Under the pieces are notes generated by a model that saw only the letters and a program-made list of their open reading frames with translations, ran no database searches and was not told the DNA's origin. 64,000 bases of DNA from Ceratobasidium sp. AG-K. Taxonomy: Eukaryota; Basidiomycota; Agaricomycetes; Cantharellales; Ceratobasidiaceae. How positions within the stretch are numbered: the stretch's first letter is position 1; each line of letters begins with the position of its first letter. A program made the translations under genes and the position numbers. Below are positions 10,701 to 20,427 of this stretch, piece after piece. Location: NCBI GenBank assembly GCA_037039685.1, contig JAWNGF010000009.1:806001-870000 (forward strand). The letters are read 5' to 3'.

Positions 10701-11585
10701 ACTGACGGCTCAGCGCGTATCGTGGCAGGTTGCCGAAAGGTTGGCTGCGGTTTCTCCATCATACAAAATGGCCAGGAATTGGAGACCGGTCGGATTGGAA
10801 TCGGACCAAGGGCGGAGGTATTTGACGCCGAGATGTTTGCTCTCGCGCAGGCTACCCGTCGTGCCGTCTCTCTCGCCCTCGCTTCGAACACGCACGGTAT
10901 ATCCATTCACTCGGATAACCAATCGGCGGTCCAGCAGATCACACGTCTTACTGCACATCCAAACCAGTTCTGCTCGATTATCGCGCGCAGGGAAATCGAC
11001 TCCTTTCTCGCAGCTCACCCTGATAACAACATCACACTCCGATGGGTCAAAGCCCACCACGGCATAGAAGGCAACGAACAAGCTGACATACTCGCCAAAG
11101 AGGCAGGCGACCTTCCCCCGACCCCACTCTTCAATCGCACAATCACGTGGGCACGCGCGAGCGCCTCCCGGAAAGCCGCCAAAAGATGGAGATCCCACTG
11201 GGCCTCTGCTTACAAATCCACCCATGTCCAGACCTCCATCCGCCACCCGCCATCACTCTCGGGCGGTGGAATCGGCGCCTTTCACCTTGGCCCGGACCTT
11301 CGCCGCAGCACTCACTCCCGACTGGTCCAGGTCATCCTGGGTCACTGCTCTGTCGGCGAGTACTTCCAACGGTTCATACCAGATAGGGACATTGCGTGTC
11401 CGTGCGGCACTAAAATTCAAACTACCTGGCACGTCCTCCTGGACTGCCCCCTGCATCACGAGGCAAGGGCACATCTGCGCAAGGTGTCCAACCCTCCCCG
11501 TCTACCCAGGATCTTTGGATCCAAAGCTGGACTCGAGGCCCTCTACGGCTTCATTCGGGACTCCAACACTTTCGCTATTACTTAA
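7698..11585 (+). CDS. LINE ORF2: AP-type endonuclease, reverse transcriptase, RNase H
   Basis: ORF2 is 1,295 residues. An N-terminal exonuclease/endonuclease/phosphatase domain carries IQDPWWGP, GDFNLHHQLW and SDHNCITW motifs, which nick target DNA for target-primed reverse transcription. RT motifs include SLLETLSKCLEK, GIPQGSPLSPVL and the catalytic AYVDDF. RNase H follows with FTDGSARI, a conserved Glu in FDAEMFAL, HSDNQSAV and GIEGNEQAD. A terminal Cys/His cluster (CPCGT..TWHVLLDC) matches the usual tail of this group. The start is the ATG of the ATGA overlap with ORF1. No stop or frameshift is seen, so it may be active. Confidence 0.93.
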   Translation: MNNEPIHVLQLNVAGSSHRIHALLTAPTYNNFDIMLIQDPWWGPIGHAKSISDSDSPIYGTTTSCAWHCLLPSDIGPTCPPGVSIYYCKGVSGLMATLAADIPLSRDNLAVDFQLHGNKIRIHNVYLHGEQFNRTLTNIIEHPHDMDTPSVIAGDFNLHHQLWQLGDSPPPSQSAESTDLAEWILANDLDILNHLNVPTRRGKRNQRDLIIDLTIINTQARELGLIDDWECSPNHAMGSDHNCITWSIQPLCGPQYSPRAPTFRYCIDTERHDDWVAELALQVEHNPLPVHYQHTQDLECGARLILQAMQDATRKVMKRIKVNTKAPRAKWWNEECDMAVGNINRCTDGGAPLEQARGQLRSAIRRAKRDHFNELLQEVTIDNLFEKTNWYKGKRNSKVPPLTVNGEVLVDPQAQARAFKEAFFPSNPPEVDSTDPLGIPLQPRRNHHPITRHEVQTALDKSSNTSAPGAFGTNYCLLKWAFQVLPDQIVQLYNGCLELGYHPTCLRNAVVQVIPKPNKSDMSNPRSYCPISLLETLSKCLEKVVTTRLLHEVGKFNLIPFTQFGGRDNSSCVDAGLTLAHDVQSAWSHGQQASLLTMDISGYFNNVNHDCLIFTLRRLGFADTICGWLGSYLQNRSIQIRIDDLLCNPVLLQPVGIPQGSPLSPVLSSLYSLPILYLFRHEPEISVRAYVDDFTIMVTGRSFNSNRDELEEAAQTANSTLRKLGLEFELEKSELIHFACSNRDLTQNPNVVLEKPNGGAHTVRAADSIRWLGFFLDRRLNFKDHVRKMAIKGLSVIAGLKMLANTVRGLSVYHARILFKTCVVPILTYGSSIWFRSRNYKSLIAPIVKTQNVGLRWLLGAFRTSPVPAMEHAASIAPMHITLQKLIERASARLRRLPIKSEIARRLPVTWDSHDQAAPQPDTSRTSQTTSIYAIASLSHPDIEYIDPYLASPWESPDDFGRRLKIICPTSEDSRSERDHAVETAIGMIAAESASSRMMVFTDGSARIVAGCRKVGCGFSIIQNGQELETGRIGIGPRAEVFDAEMFALAQATRRAVSLALASNTHGISIHSDNQSAVQQITRLTAHPNQFCSIIARREIDSFLAAHPDNNITLRWVKAHHGIEGNEQADILAKEAGDLPPTPLFNRTITWARASASRKAAKRWRSHWASAYKSTHVQTSIRHPPSLSGGGIGAFHLGPDLRRSTHSRLVQVILGHCSVGEYFQRFIPDRDIACPCGTKIQTTWHVLLDCPLHHEARAHLRKVSNPPRLPRIFGSKAGLEALYGFIRDSNTFAIT

Positions 11586-11800
11586 TCCGCCCTGCTTTGG
11601 CTCCCTCTGCCCCTTTGTCCCCCGATCTCCTTCTCGTCGCCGTACCGCCCTCGGGCCCTTTCAGCTTCTCCCCCCTCTGCTCTCTTTACCGTGCTCGGCT
11701 TTGACTTCAGACGCCTCCTCTGTACGCCTCCCTTGTGGACGAGCGGTTTGACCTTGTGTTCATGTAGCTCGTTAAAGATGTATTTAAAAAAAAAAAAAAA
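11586..11800 (+). other. LINE 3' UTR and poly(A) tail
   Basis: A C/T-rich 200-bp stretch after the ORF2 stop ends in 15 consecutive A (11786-11800), the expected 3' end of a retroposed LINE transcript. Confidence 0.75.
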
Positions 11801-12551
11801 TTTGGAAACACGTGACCACTTCGAGCGATATTTTGGGCGTGTCCTGGGACTCACGGGTCATAGGCTATATGTACCAGACAGAAGGAAGTATATATGGAAT
11901 ACAGAGCGTCTTTTCCTATATGTGCCAAATATTTGTAATAAAATCGCCACTCCTTGGCGAGTTTTGTGGCATACGGTCGGGAGGGTTGCCACCGTGGTCT
12001 TATGCGTGTACAGGAGCAAAGGCATAACCTGGGAGCACACTCGCTAGCCGAGCGGATATAATACATCCAGGTGCAAATCATCTGGGAGTCCATTCTTTGC
12101 CACCTGTGTGACCCGTGTACCTTGTGGTAAGTTTTGTATACCCTCTGTGCCAAGTCAGCTAACACACACTGGCTACTATGGTAGTTTTTACCACTCGTTT
12201 CCGATGATGTAGGTCTGTCGTGCGTGTTGCTGGTTGGAGCACCACATTTGTCTGCATTTGGTGTATATAATTTAATTAGTCATACACCAGTTTATATCCA
12301 TATATGTACAAAGTCTGCCCATTGAAACGGAGGCCAGGCAGTGTTATTTTTCTGGCACGAGAGACCTAAAATTCGGCAGAGCCTGTACTGTTTACAAAAC
12401 TTGGGGGGTGTCCGGGCTCAGCGCATACATTCCGCTTTCAACATGTTTTGACCCAATGCTCATTTCGGGAAAATTAGGTGCCATTCACCCAAACCACACC
12501 TAGAAAGACATAAAATTTGGGTGGATGTAAGTCAATATGTGAAGTGGAACC
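11801..12551. other. Gap without a supported gene
   Basis: AT-rich sequence follows the LINE. The short open frames on both strands show no recognisable protein or splice pattern. No tRNA-like structure was noticed. Confidence 0.5.
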
Positions 12552-13320
12552 GTGTTAACTTTCCGGTGCTCGGGTTCGCCCAGAGTGCGACACTTCGAGG
12601 GTCCATACATCATGGTCGAGGCATTGCTTAGGTCAAAACTAGCTGAACAAATCGAGTCTTTATCTATCGCTGGACTCCATCCGGACGAATTTGGTAGCCT
12701 TCAAAACCTATTGCCTAGAATACGGGAGCTTGCTGCCTTGGGATTGCCGCGGCTACAAAGACTAGAGTGCCGCCCCACGTCACTGGCCTGGGATAGTATA
12801 GGTCGGGTTGAAAGAGGTGATGGCAAGGACACCTAGACTGTCCGAGTTGGTCGTTGATGGCTTGGTCCCCGAAGAGCAAAATTTTGTTCAAGTCGGTGCA
12901 CTTTGCGGACATGAATTATTCGTACTAACTGGATAGCTCACTCTGATGTAGGTCGAATGGATGGAAGCGCTACGATTCGCTCCGCAGTTGCGTTCGCTAA
13001 AGGTAGGTTCTCCACCACCGTCCTCGTTAGAGAACGATTAGGACCAAGACGCCAAAAATGTCTTTCGTCGTATTGGCTCATATTGTCCACAGCTCGAGTC
13101 GGTGCACAACGTCTCGCTCCAGGCATGGGTAGGACGATGAGACATTATACGTCGTGATGGTGTACTGTCTGACCTTTTTTACGTGTCTGACAGTCAGTAC
13201 GACCCAGAACCCCCTTCCGGCTGGACGCACGGTGTTTTGAACAACACAGATACCCCCAAAATCCTGGAGAAGGAATGTAGCCTATGGCTATCGAGGTTTT
13301 TATGCATAGGCATTTCCCCA
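12552..13320 (+). pseudogene. Decayed F-box/LRR-like gene fragment
   Basis: Conceptual reading matches, segment by segment, the C-terminal half of the gene at 23302-25227. The first block (about 12570-12800) aligns with its RRFEGP...LVEALL region; the next needs a frame change near 12800. Later blocks include CPQLESVH (about 13080) against CPRLESVH and RRDG near 13150 against RREG. In-frame stops near 13029 and 13140 and the frame change show it is not translatable. The N-terminal F-box half is absent. It lies on the opposite strand to its relative, about 10 kb away. No function is expected. Confidence 0.8.
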
Positions 13321-14517
13321 CCAAAATAGGATGGTGCGAGCTACAGTAACATACGTTTAACTGGTGTTGTGGCCTGTGCCATACTTTGGCGCGATTATAA
13401 TCACGCTGGTATCGTAGGCTGTTACCCAGTCACATAATCGTTCTTACTCTTCAGTCTCGTGTTTCTGGTGGGTTTCGGGATTTGGCCAGATGCGTTTAAG
13501 CCCATGCAATGGATTATATAAATAAGAGACCCTTATTCCAACAACTTGAACAAGGAACTACCCTCTGCTTTCCGGTGTGTGTTGCAATAAGAGAATTCAT
13601 ATAATAAGTTCAGTTGAGGAATCTACATTTAGAGTGTAGCACTGGAGCGCGTGGACTGAAATAGCGTGTTGCGGAGCCTTCGACGGTTGCGGTTCTAGCT
13701 ACGCTCATCCGTGACGCATACACGCGCGATTGTGAAAGAGCCAAACGCAAAAGGACATGCAATTGAATCGGTGGTGCCAGGCACCGCGTTTCGCCAACGA
13801 CGCAAGCCCAATTGCCCGGACTATTTCACCCTTTGGCGTAATACTTGTATCAGCTCCCACGGGACGACACGAAAAGGATCAGCTGGTGTGGTATTCGGGA
13901 CACGAGGCAATCAATAATGGCAATTAAGCGGTGTTCCGATGACGATGAACCAGGTGAGCGTGTTTGTCCATGGCCGTTGGAGTACGCGTTATCTGTTCCA
14001 AGCGAGTTACCCGGGCCGGTGACGAGGGAATCAGAATGAACCAGGGGACAGCGGCAGGGAAGTGTCCAGAATGTGCGTCATAGTTAGTCTAGCACGTTCC
14101 GGTTCGACGGCTATCGGGAAAGACAGCAGTCAAATCTCAAAATGGATTGCGTCGTACAGGGGCTCGAGCGAAATGGTGACAGAGAAGTTGGATCGAGGGG
14201 GCCACGAGGCGCGCTCAGTTTGTCGGTTTCCGAGGACGGGGTGTAGCTGCGGTCTACGAAGCAAGGGGAACCAAGTCATAGCACTGGTCTTGGGAAGCAA
14301 AGTGGGGCGTCGACGAGCCAAGTGTGGTGGTAGACTAGGACCAGCTAGGCCAAGTTTGAGTTTATAGGCTACACAGCCACCTCGCGTGAATGTGGACCGG
14401 AGGAGTCCGAAGGTGGCTCCGTAGAAGCCAACATTCGACTCGTGATTTGACCGACCAAAACTTTAGAAATCACTTGGATATTACCACCACCACGACATAC
14501 CCCCTTCCCCTCCCACC
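13321..14517. other. Intergenic stretch upstream of VTA1
   Basis: Several short open frames occur, but none shows known motifs or a plausible spliced model. The last 50 bp before the VTA1 ATG are C/T- and CCACC-rich, as in fungal promoters and leaders. Confidence 0.5.
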
Positions 14518-16920
14518 ATGCCCGCCACCCCAGTTCCGCCAGAGCTCAAGTCGATTGCTCCATTTCTGCAACGGGCAGAGGAGATGCGTAGCAAGGACCC
14601 AGTTATCTCGTTCTGGCAAGTGCTCTATATATTACACGGAACTGCGGTGGAATAATCATCGCACCCCCAGGTGTGAATACTATGCGGTCAAGAGAGGCCT
14701 CAGCCTCAAGCTGTCGAGCGAGGCCCGGCCTTTCCTGTTCCAACTCATGGACTCGCTTGAAGCCACCAAGAAGGCATTACGCGATCAGGAGGCAATCACA
14801 AACGACGAAGTAGCACACTTGTATGTCGAGAACTTTGCGGATCGGGTACGTGAATCGGATCAAACACGTCGGCAAAGTGCTCAGATAGCCACAGATATTT
14901 ATCATGGCAGATGAAGAGGACCGTCGGGGCGCGACATCTCGGTCCACAGCCAAGAAGTTTTTGGCTGCCGGCCAGTTCTTTGATTTGCTAGCTGCGTTTG
15001 ACAGTGGCAAGCTCACCCAAGGCCCGAAAACGAGCGAGAAACGGACGTACGCGGTATGTATTAGTTATTGTCCATAACTCTATTGTTGACCGTGTTTCCC
15101 ACAGAAATGGCGAGCTGCAGAGATATCCAAGGCCTTTCGAGACGGCCGAACTCCGCCCCCACCTCCAGAACCGATCGCGCCATCCAATCCGCAAGCCCCG
15201 ACTTCGCCAACTCCGACAGATCCGAGCGCGTCCCAGACACTCACGGCCTCTTCGATTACACTACCCTCGCTCGACGCCTCTACATCTACCCTATCACCTG
15301 GTCATTCCCATTCGCGCATCCAGAGCTCCCAATCTCCACCTCCTGTGACCACCTCTTTTGTTATTACGTCTCCAAACGGAAACGGACCCGGATCCGGAAC
15401 GTCACGGCGTCGGGCCTCTGATGTGTCTGCGTCTACTCCCACTCGTTCGGCAGGAGGCTCGAGCCCGTCCTGGAGCAGTCGCGTCCATCCTACGTTTGAA
15501 ACTGCCAACGGGCGGCCAGGTTCAGCAGAGACGAGCCCAGCGAGGGAGAAACGCGCACGAAGGGGACCAAGCACATTGGGAAGTCGCGCTGCCCCAGGTG
15601 TGGAGGAGGAGGATAGTGGAACCGACCCCGGGACAGACGATGAAGAGGGCGGGGCTGGAGGACGCGCTGGGAGAGGGAGAATTAATCCTGTGGAGAACGG
15701 ACACGAGGCTGGTGGAGAGGGCCAGTCGAGTGTATGGGACTCTCGTCAGGTAGGTTCTATGACACGTATTTTACATATTCAAGTGGCCTAATTTCTCATC
15801 TTTCCAGGCAAGCATGGTCACCCAACCTCCTGACAGCCGGCACCAGAGCTTTGCTCAACGCCCAGGCGAATCCGGCTTGCCTTTTGCGGCTCCCGAGATC
15901 ACGAGCCCGCCTGTCGTGTCTCCTGTGCCTCACGTTCACGTTCACGGACACCCACCAATCAGCCCGACTGCCACGAGCCCACCGGGAATCAACGGCCCGC
16001 CTGTGCTCATCTATGGCCAGCCCGACTCTGTGCCCTCCCCTCAACCAGGCTCCAAACAAACCTCTCCCAAATCCGCACAACCTAGCGTCAAACAAACCTC
16101 TCCTCGGGCATACTATGCTACGCCTGGCCGTACAACGCCCCCAGGCGTACCTCCACCGTCTTCAGGGAGCACCACAGCCACTCCCGTTTCGTCACACGCG
16201 TCTGTTACATCTGTGAGCACCCCAACCAGCTCTCCGGCTCCGGCTTCCGATTCGCCTGCTTCAACTGTCAATGGCACAACTGCTCCGACCACTGCGCTTG
16301 TTCTCCCGCCGCGTCGCGTGCACTTTTCCGGCTCGACCGTTGGCGGAATGAGCAGCGTGGCCTCGTCTCCCGAATCGTCTCCCGAAACGACGCCTACATC
16401 CCTCCCCGATCCCAACATTCTCCAGATCACCGGCCCACCCCAGATCAGCCCTACCCATTCGAGGAGATATGAGCCGACTCCACGTGCCCCAGCCGCACTT
16501 CTTCCTCCACCCGACGCAGACTCGGTTCTCCCACCGCTCTCCAACGCGCTTGTTCGGCCCCAGTCGTACCAAGTCAACCGCGCCGCCTTGTCCAACGTCG
16601 CGTATCCGACTGCTTCGGCTCCTCCCTACCCCGAGCCGACGTATGTGCCTCCGCCAACGCTAGTCCACCACCACGGTCATTCCCCATCGGCCCAGCCTTC
16701 AGCCATCGTACACGTTCCACAGTCGACGTACCCCTACGCGCCCGCCACACCGCATGCTCCTAGCCCTCCACTTCCGGCCACCATCTCCGGTCCGGCAACT
16801 CAACGTGCGCAAAAGCACGCCAAGTTTGCCATTTCGGCGCTGGATTACGATGATCTCGAGACGGCGCGCAAGGAGCTTATGAATGCGTTGGCGATTGTGA
16901 ATGGCCGGTCGGCACTGTAG
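14518..16920 (+). CDS. VTA1: Vacuolar protein sorting-associated protein VTA1 (LIP5-like)
   Basis: VTA1 stimulates the Vps4 ATPase that recycles ESCRT-III in multivesicular body sorting. Exons: 14518-14615, 14671-14845, 14895-15053, 15105-15749, 15808-16920 (about 729 aa). Residues 1-170 form the N-terminal MIT-like domain (KSIAPFLQRAEEM, DPVISFW then CEYYAVKRGL, ADEEDRRG). The last 40 residues are the Vta1 C-terminal helix pair that binds Vps4 (AQKHAKFAISALDYDDLETA). Between them is a very long S/P/T-rich disordered linker, making the protein about twice the yeast or animal length. Intron 1 has a GC donor. The frame is continuous across all joins. Confidence 0.92.
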
Positions 16921-17265
16921 GTCTTGGAATGTACATTATTCCTGTATTGCCCGGGTTTGTTTTATTACTTGGTACTGTACCTGCCCTCGGCGTAGCTTGT
17001 TGTGTTTTTACCCCTACCCCCGGCCAGGCCCGGTATTTCTGTTTATGCTTGGTGCTAGTTTATGTTGTAGCGTATGTCTCTCGATGTGGTTTGCGAAAGT
17101 ACCTAGTTGACGTTGAAACAGAATAATGAATCGTGTTGAACGTGAAGTGTATTTGCATTCGTGAGATCGCCTCGACTAAACGACGATCATCGCCGATGGC
17201 TAGATGAACGAATTATATTCAATAAACTCTGGTTTTTGGATACAGTACAATCGATTTTACAAAGT
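16921..17265. other. Convergent 3' intergenic region
   Basis: This 345-bp gap separates the ends of VTA1 (+) and GUT2 (-). It presumably holds both 3' UTRs; no other feature is seen. Confidence 0.5.
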
Positions 17266-20009
17266 CTAGACACCTCCACCGCTCCTCTCGACCGGGATCC
17301 TCCTTCGCTGCACATGCCCGGTCTGCATCGACTCGGGCGTCAACGACACCTCCTTGACGCTAGCAACAACGTCCAAAAAGTCTTCATAGGTCAAGCCAGC
17401 GGCCTTGGTCTCGCTCGGGTCGTCCCTCTTGCCAGAGGCGACAGTGCTCATGCCCTTCAGATTGAATCCGTTCTGGAACGCAGTCTCCTCCAACGCGCGG
17501 GTAATGTCCGAGTCACGAACGGCGCTGTACGAGGGCAGCGAGTGCACAATCTCCTGCAGCGCAGGGACATCAATCGTAGCCGTTCCAGAAGTCGAATCGG
17601 TATGAGAGTGCTGCTCGAACCCGTGTCGGAGCGTGTCAAGCTCGTCAGGCGAGAACGTCGCACGGCTCTCTTGTCCCTTTTGCGCAGTGGCCCCAGAGCG
17701 TCCGCGGGTTCCGCCTGTCACAGCCGACCAGACCTTCTGGGTGAAACCTCCGTCCCCTCCGCCGATGCTGCCCACGCCCAACCCAGCAACCAACTTGTTT
17801 ACGCCAACGCTCTTGACCTGTTCAGGGGCACTAAATAGACCCATGCTGACAAGGAAGTTGGCCGTGCGCTCGATTTCTTGCTTTCTGCGCGTGGTGTCCC
17901 ATCCGAGCTCGTCACCCATGATCGAGACCACTCGCGGAAGTGCGTCGAGCGCTGCTTGTGCGTTGAGGAACGCTAGGCGGGATCGACGAGCGAGGAAATC
18001 GGTCGCAGTTTGGGCGTACTCGTTGTGAACTGCGTAGCGGATCTCTGCGTCGATAACTAAGGTACGAGATTAGATCGCCTCCAAGGGAGCTCGGAGAAAC
18101 TTACAGGGGTACGCAGGGGCAAGGCGTTTACCAAAGATGGGCCACGATTGGCCAGTGGGTTCGGCATGTTCGCATACGGCATATGCACGATCACCATAGT
18201 TGTTCGACAGGTGCTTTGCGACGTCCGTTTCAAGTCCGTACTATATAAACGCATACAATTAGAGTCAGTCCCACCGATCACGCGACTCGAAATACTCACC
18301 CGCTGGATCAGCCCGATGAACATATTCTTGCTCCAGGAATCGCTTCCTACAAGTCGAACCTTCTCGGTAACACACGGGCCGGCCTTGCCACCCAATCCGA
18401 AAGTCTTGACCGCACAATCAACCGTCTCTTCGGCCATCGCACGATAAGTCGTCCATTTGCCTCCCGCGATCGTGACAAGGCCCGAATCGGAGACGTTGAT
18501 CATGTGGTTACGAACGAGTCCCTCGGTCGATTTGGCAGCCGGGTCGCGAACGAGTGGACGAATGCCTGACCAGGCGCTCAAAACATCGCCGCGGCGGACT
18601 TTGATATCGGGAGATAGGTATCGACGGACTTCTTCCAGAATCCAGCGAATATCTTCCTCCTTGGGTTTAGGCTCGGGATCGACTTCCGAAGGAGAGTCTG
18701 TCGTGCCGGCGATGGTGTTTCCTTGCCAAGGCAAACAGAACAAAACGCGTCCGTCGCTCGTCGAAGGGTCGATCAGACCCATCGTGCGAGGGCTATAGTA
18801 ATTGGGAAGCGTAATATGCACACCACTCGAGGGTGAGACGATCGGTTTGAGCTCGGCTGCCGCCTGAGGGGATGCGCCCGGCGCAGAGGCGGCATCCAAT
18901 TGGAGAATACCGTCCGTGAAGGGACCGGTTGCATTGATGACGCCCTGTGCGTGTATGCGCATGTGATTAGGCGCAGCCGAGGGTGGGGTTATTCCAATAA
19001 TGACGCACCTTGGCTTTCACGTCCCACTCCTTGCCGGTAAGCTCGTCTTTAAGTTTCCCACCAATGATTTTGCCGCTGGGATCTTTCCTGAGGCCCGTGA
19101 GGGATACGTGGTTGGCTGCAACGGCGCCGTGGAGGACGGCCGTCATGATCAATGCAACATTCATGCGAGAATCGTTGTGTTGGCCATCATAATATACGAC
19201 TGCGCCGACAAGGCCATCGCTCTTGAGCATGGGGAATGCTTCCAGGGCCTTGCCGCGGGACATGACGTATGAAGTTTCCATATTTTGAGAACCGGCGAGC
19301 ACATCGTACATCTTGCAGCCGGCATAGTAGTACGGAACCTGCCAGTACCTGTGCACGAGTTAGTACGTATGGTTACGTGAAATACAAAGACCAACTTGTA
19401 GACAGGTAGCATGATCGGAAGTGGGTTACTCAAGTACGGGGCAGTATGCAAGAAAACGCGGCGCTCATGCAGAGCCTCACGAACAAGCTTGTACTGCTCG
19501 TAATCGAGCTCGAAAACTGCTTTTTGGAGGTACCTCACTCCTCCATGAACGAGCTTCGTGGATTTACTAGAGGTACCTGTGAACTGATCAGTAAATGCGA
19601 CTCTAGCCTGTCATGCGGATGACCTACCCGCACTAAAATCGTCTCGTTCAATGAGAGCAACCTTGAGACCACGGGTGGCAGCATCGACGGCCACTCCAGC
19701 ACCTGTTGCACCACCACCGACGATGAGTAGATCGTACTCGTCTGTGGTGTCATCCTCTGGGCGGATGCGACTGATGCTTCCCGCTCCTGTTTCGGGAAGC
19801 TTGCCCGCCTGGAGCGCCTTGATCATTTGCGCGCGCGTAGGTGGATCCCATCGTGCAGGCAGTTTCCGAGAGAGTTGGCTTTCCGCCGCGTCTGCGTTGG
19901 CGGTTTGGGCGGTAAATACGTATGCTGTCACCGCTGTTGCGGCGACTGCGGTTGTGTACAGAAGAGGCGCTCGACGCTGTCGAAAGCTCTGTACAGAACG
20001 GCGCAGCAT
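17266..20009 (-). CDS. GUT2: FAD-dependent glycerol-3-phosphate dehydrogenase, mitochondrial
   Basis: Oxidises glycerol-3-phosphate to dihydroxyacetone phosphate on the inner mitochondrial membrane, passing electrons to ubiquinone. Exons (minus): 20009-19628, 19576-19396, 19348-19009, 18944-18300, 18240-18105, 18056-17266 (about 824 aa). The N-terminus is Arg-rich with a hydrophobic segment, as for mitochondrial import. The FAD dinucleotide fold [20 protein letters not shown] is at about residue 94, followed by [12 protein letters not shown]. The middle carries GVINATGPF and [16 protein letters not shown]. The C-terminal 200 residues exceed yeast Gut2 and contain a degenerate EF-hand-like region ([21 protein letters not shown]), recalling the animal enzyme. 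The divergent neighbour ends 418 bp away. Confidence 0.94.
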
Positions 20010-20427
20010 TGTTGTTAAGGGTAGAGGAGGTTGAGGGTGAGTGCAGGTTATAGACGGTCGCACAGTTGTTTTATTATGGCAGCCAGAAATTCGGTTGACT
20101 CGCTCGGGCCGATCGGTCCGGGGCCCCTCCCGGGTGCATGCACGTTTGTCCGCGTCCGTAGATGGCTGTGATGATGGCTGGCAGGCTTATTCCATAACAT
20201 ATTCCATAACTAAAAATGTGACCCGGCATGCTCATCGTCGCCATTCATGGTGTGCTCGACGCTAGATTTGTTGTTGAGACTCGGTGCAAGTAGGATTTGT
20301 GCATTCCGATATCACCCTTATAAGGCAAGTCGATCGTCAATGCACGTCAAATTAATTGTAATTATAGTGAACATAGTATCTATCCATACGAATGATAAGC
20401 AAACTTGTGAAAATGTAAACCCTGTGC
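20010..20427. other. GUT2 promoter side / MFS 3' region
   Basis: This gap lies between the GUT2 start and the stop of the MFS gene, both on the minus strand. It should hold the GUT2 promoter and the 3' UTR of the transporter. No other feature is seen. Confidence 0.5.

Larger units (their letters stand above)
6419..11800 (+). mobile_element. LINE (non-LTR retrotransposon) with two intact ORFs, Tad/I-like
   Basis: Two long overlapping ORFs (gag-like, then endonuclease-RT-RNase H) followed by a 200-bp 3' UTR and a 15-A tract at 11786-11800 define a non-LTR element. An RNase H domain after the RT fits the I/Tad group of fungal LINEs; the exact clade was not tested. Only 26 bp separate the Gypsy LTR end from the ORF1 ATG, so the 5' UTR is cut short or displaced. 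No target-site duplication is obvious. Both ORFs lack stops, which suggests recent insertion. Confidence 0.9.
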
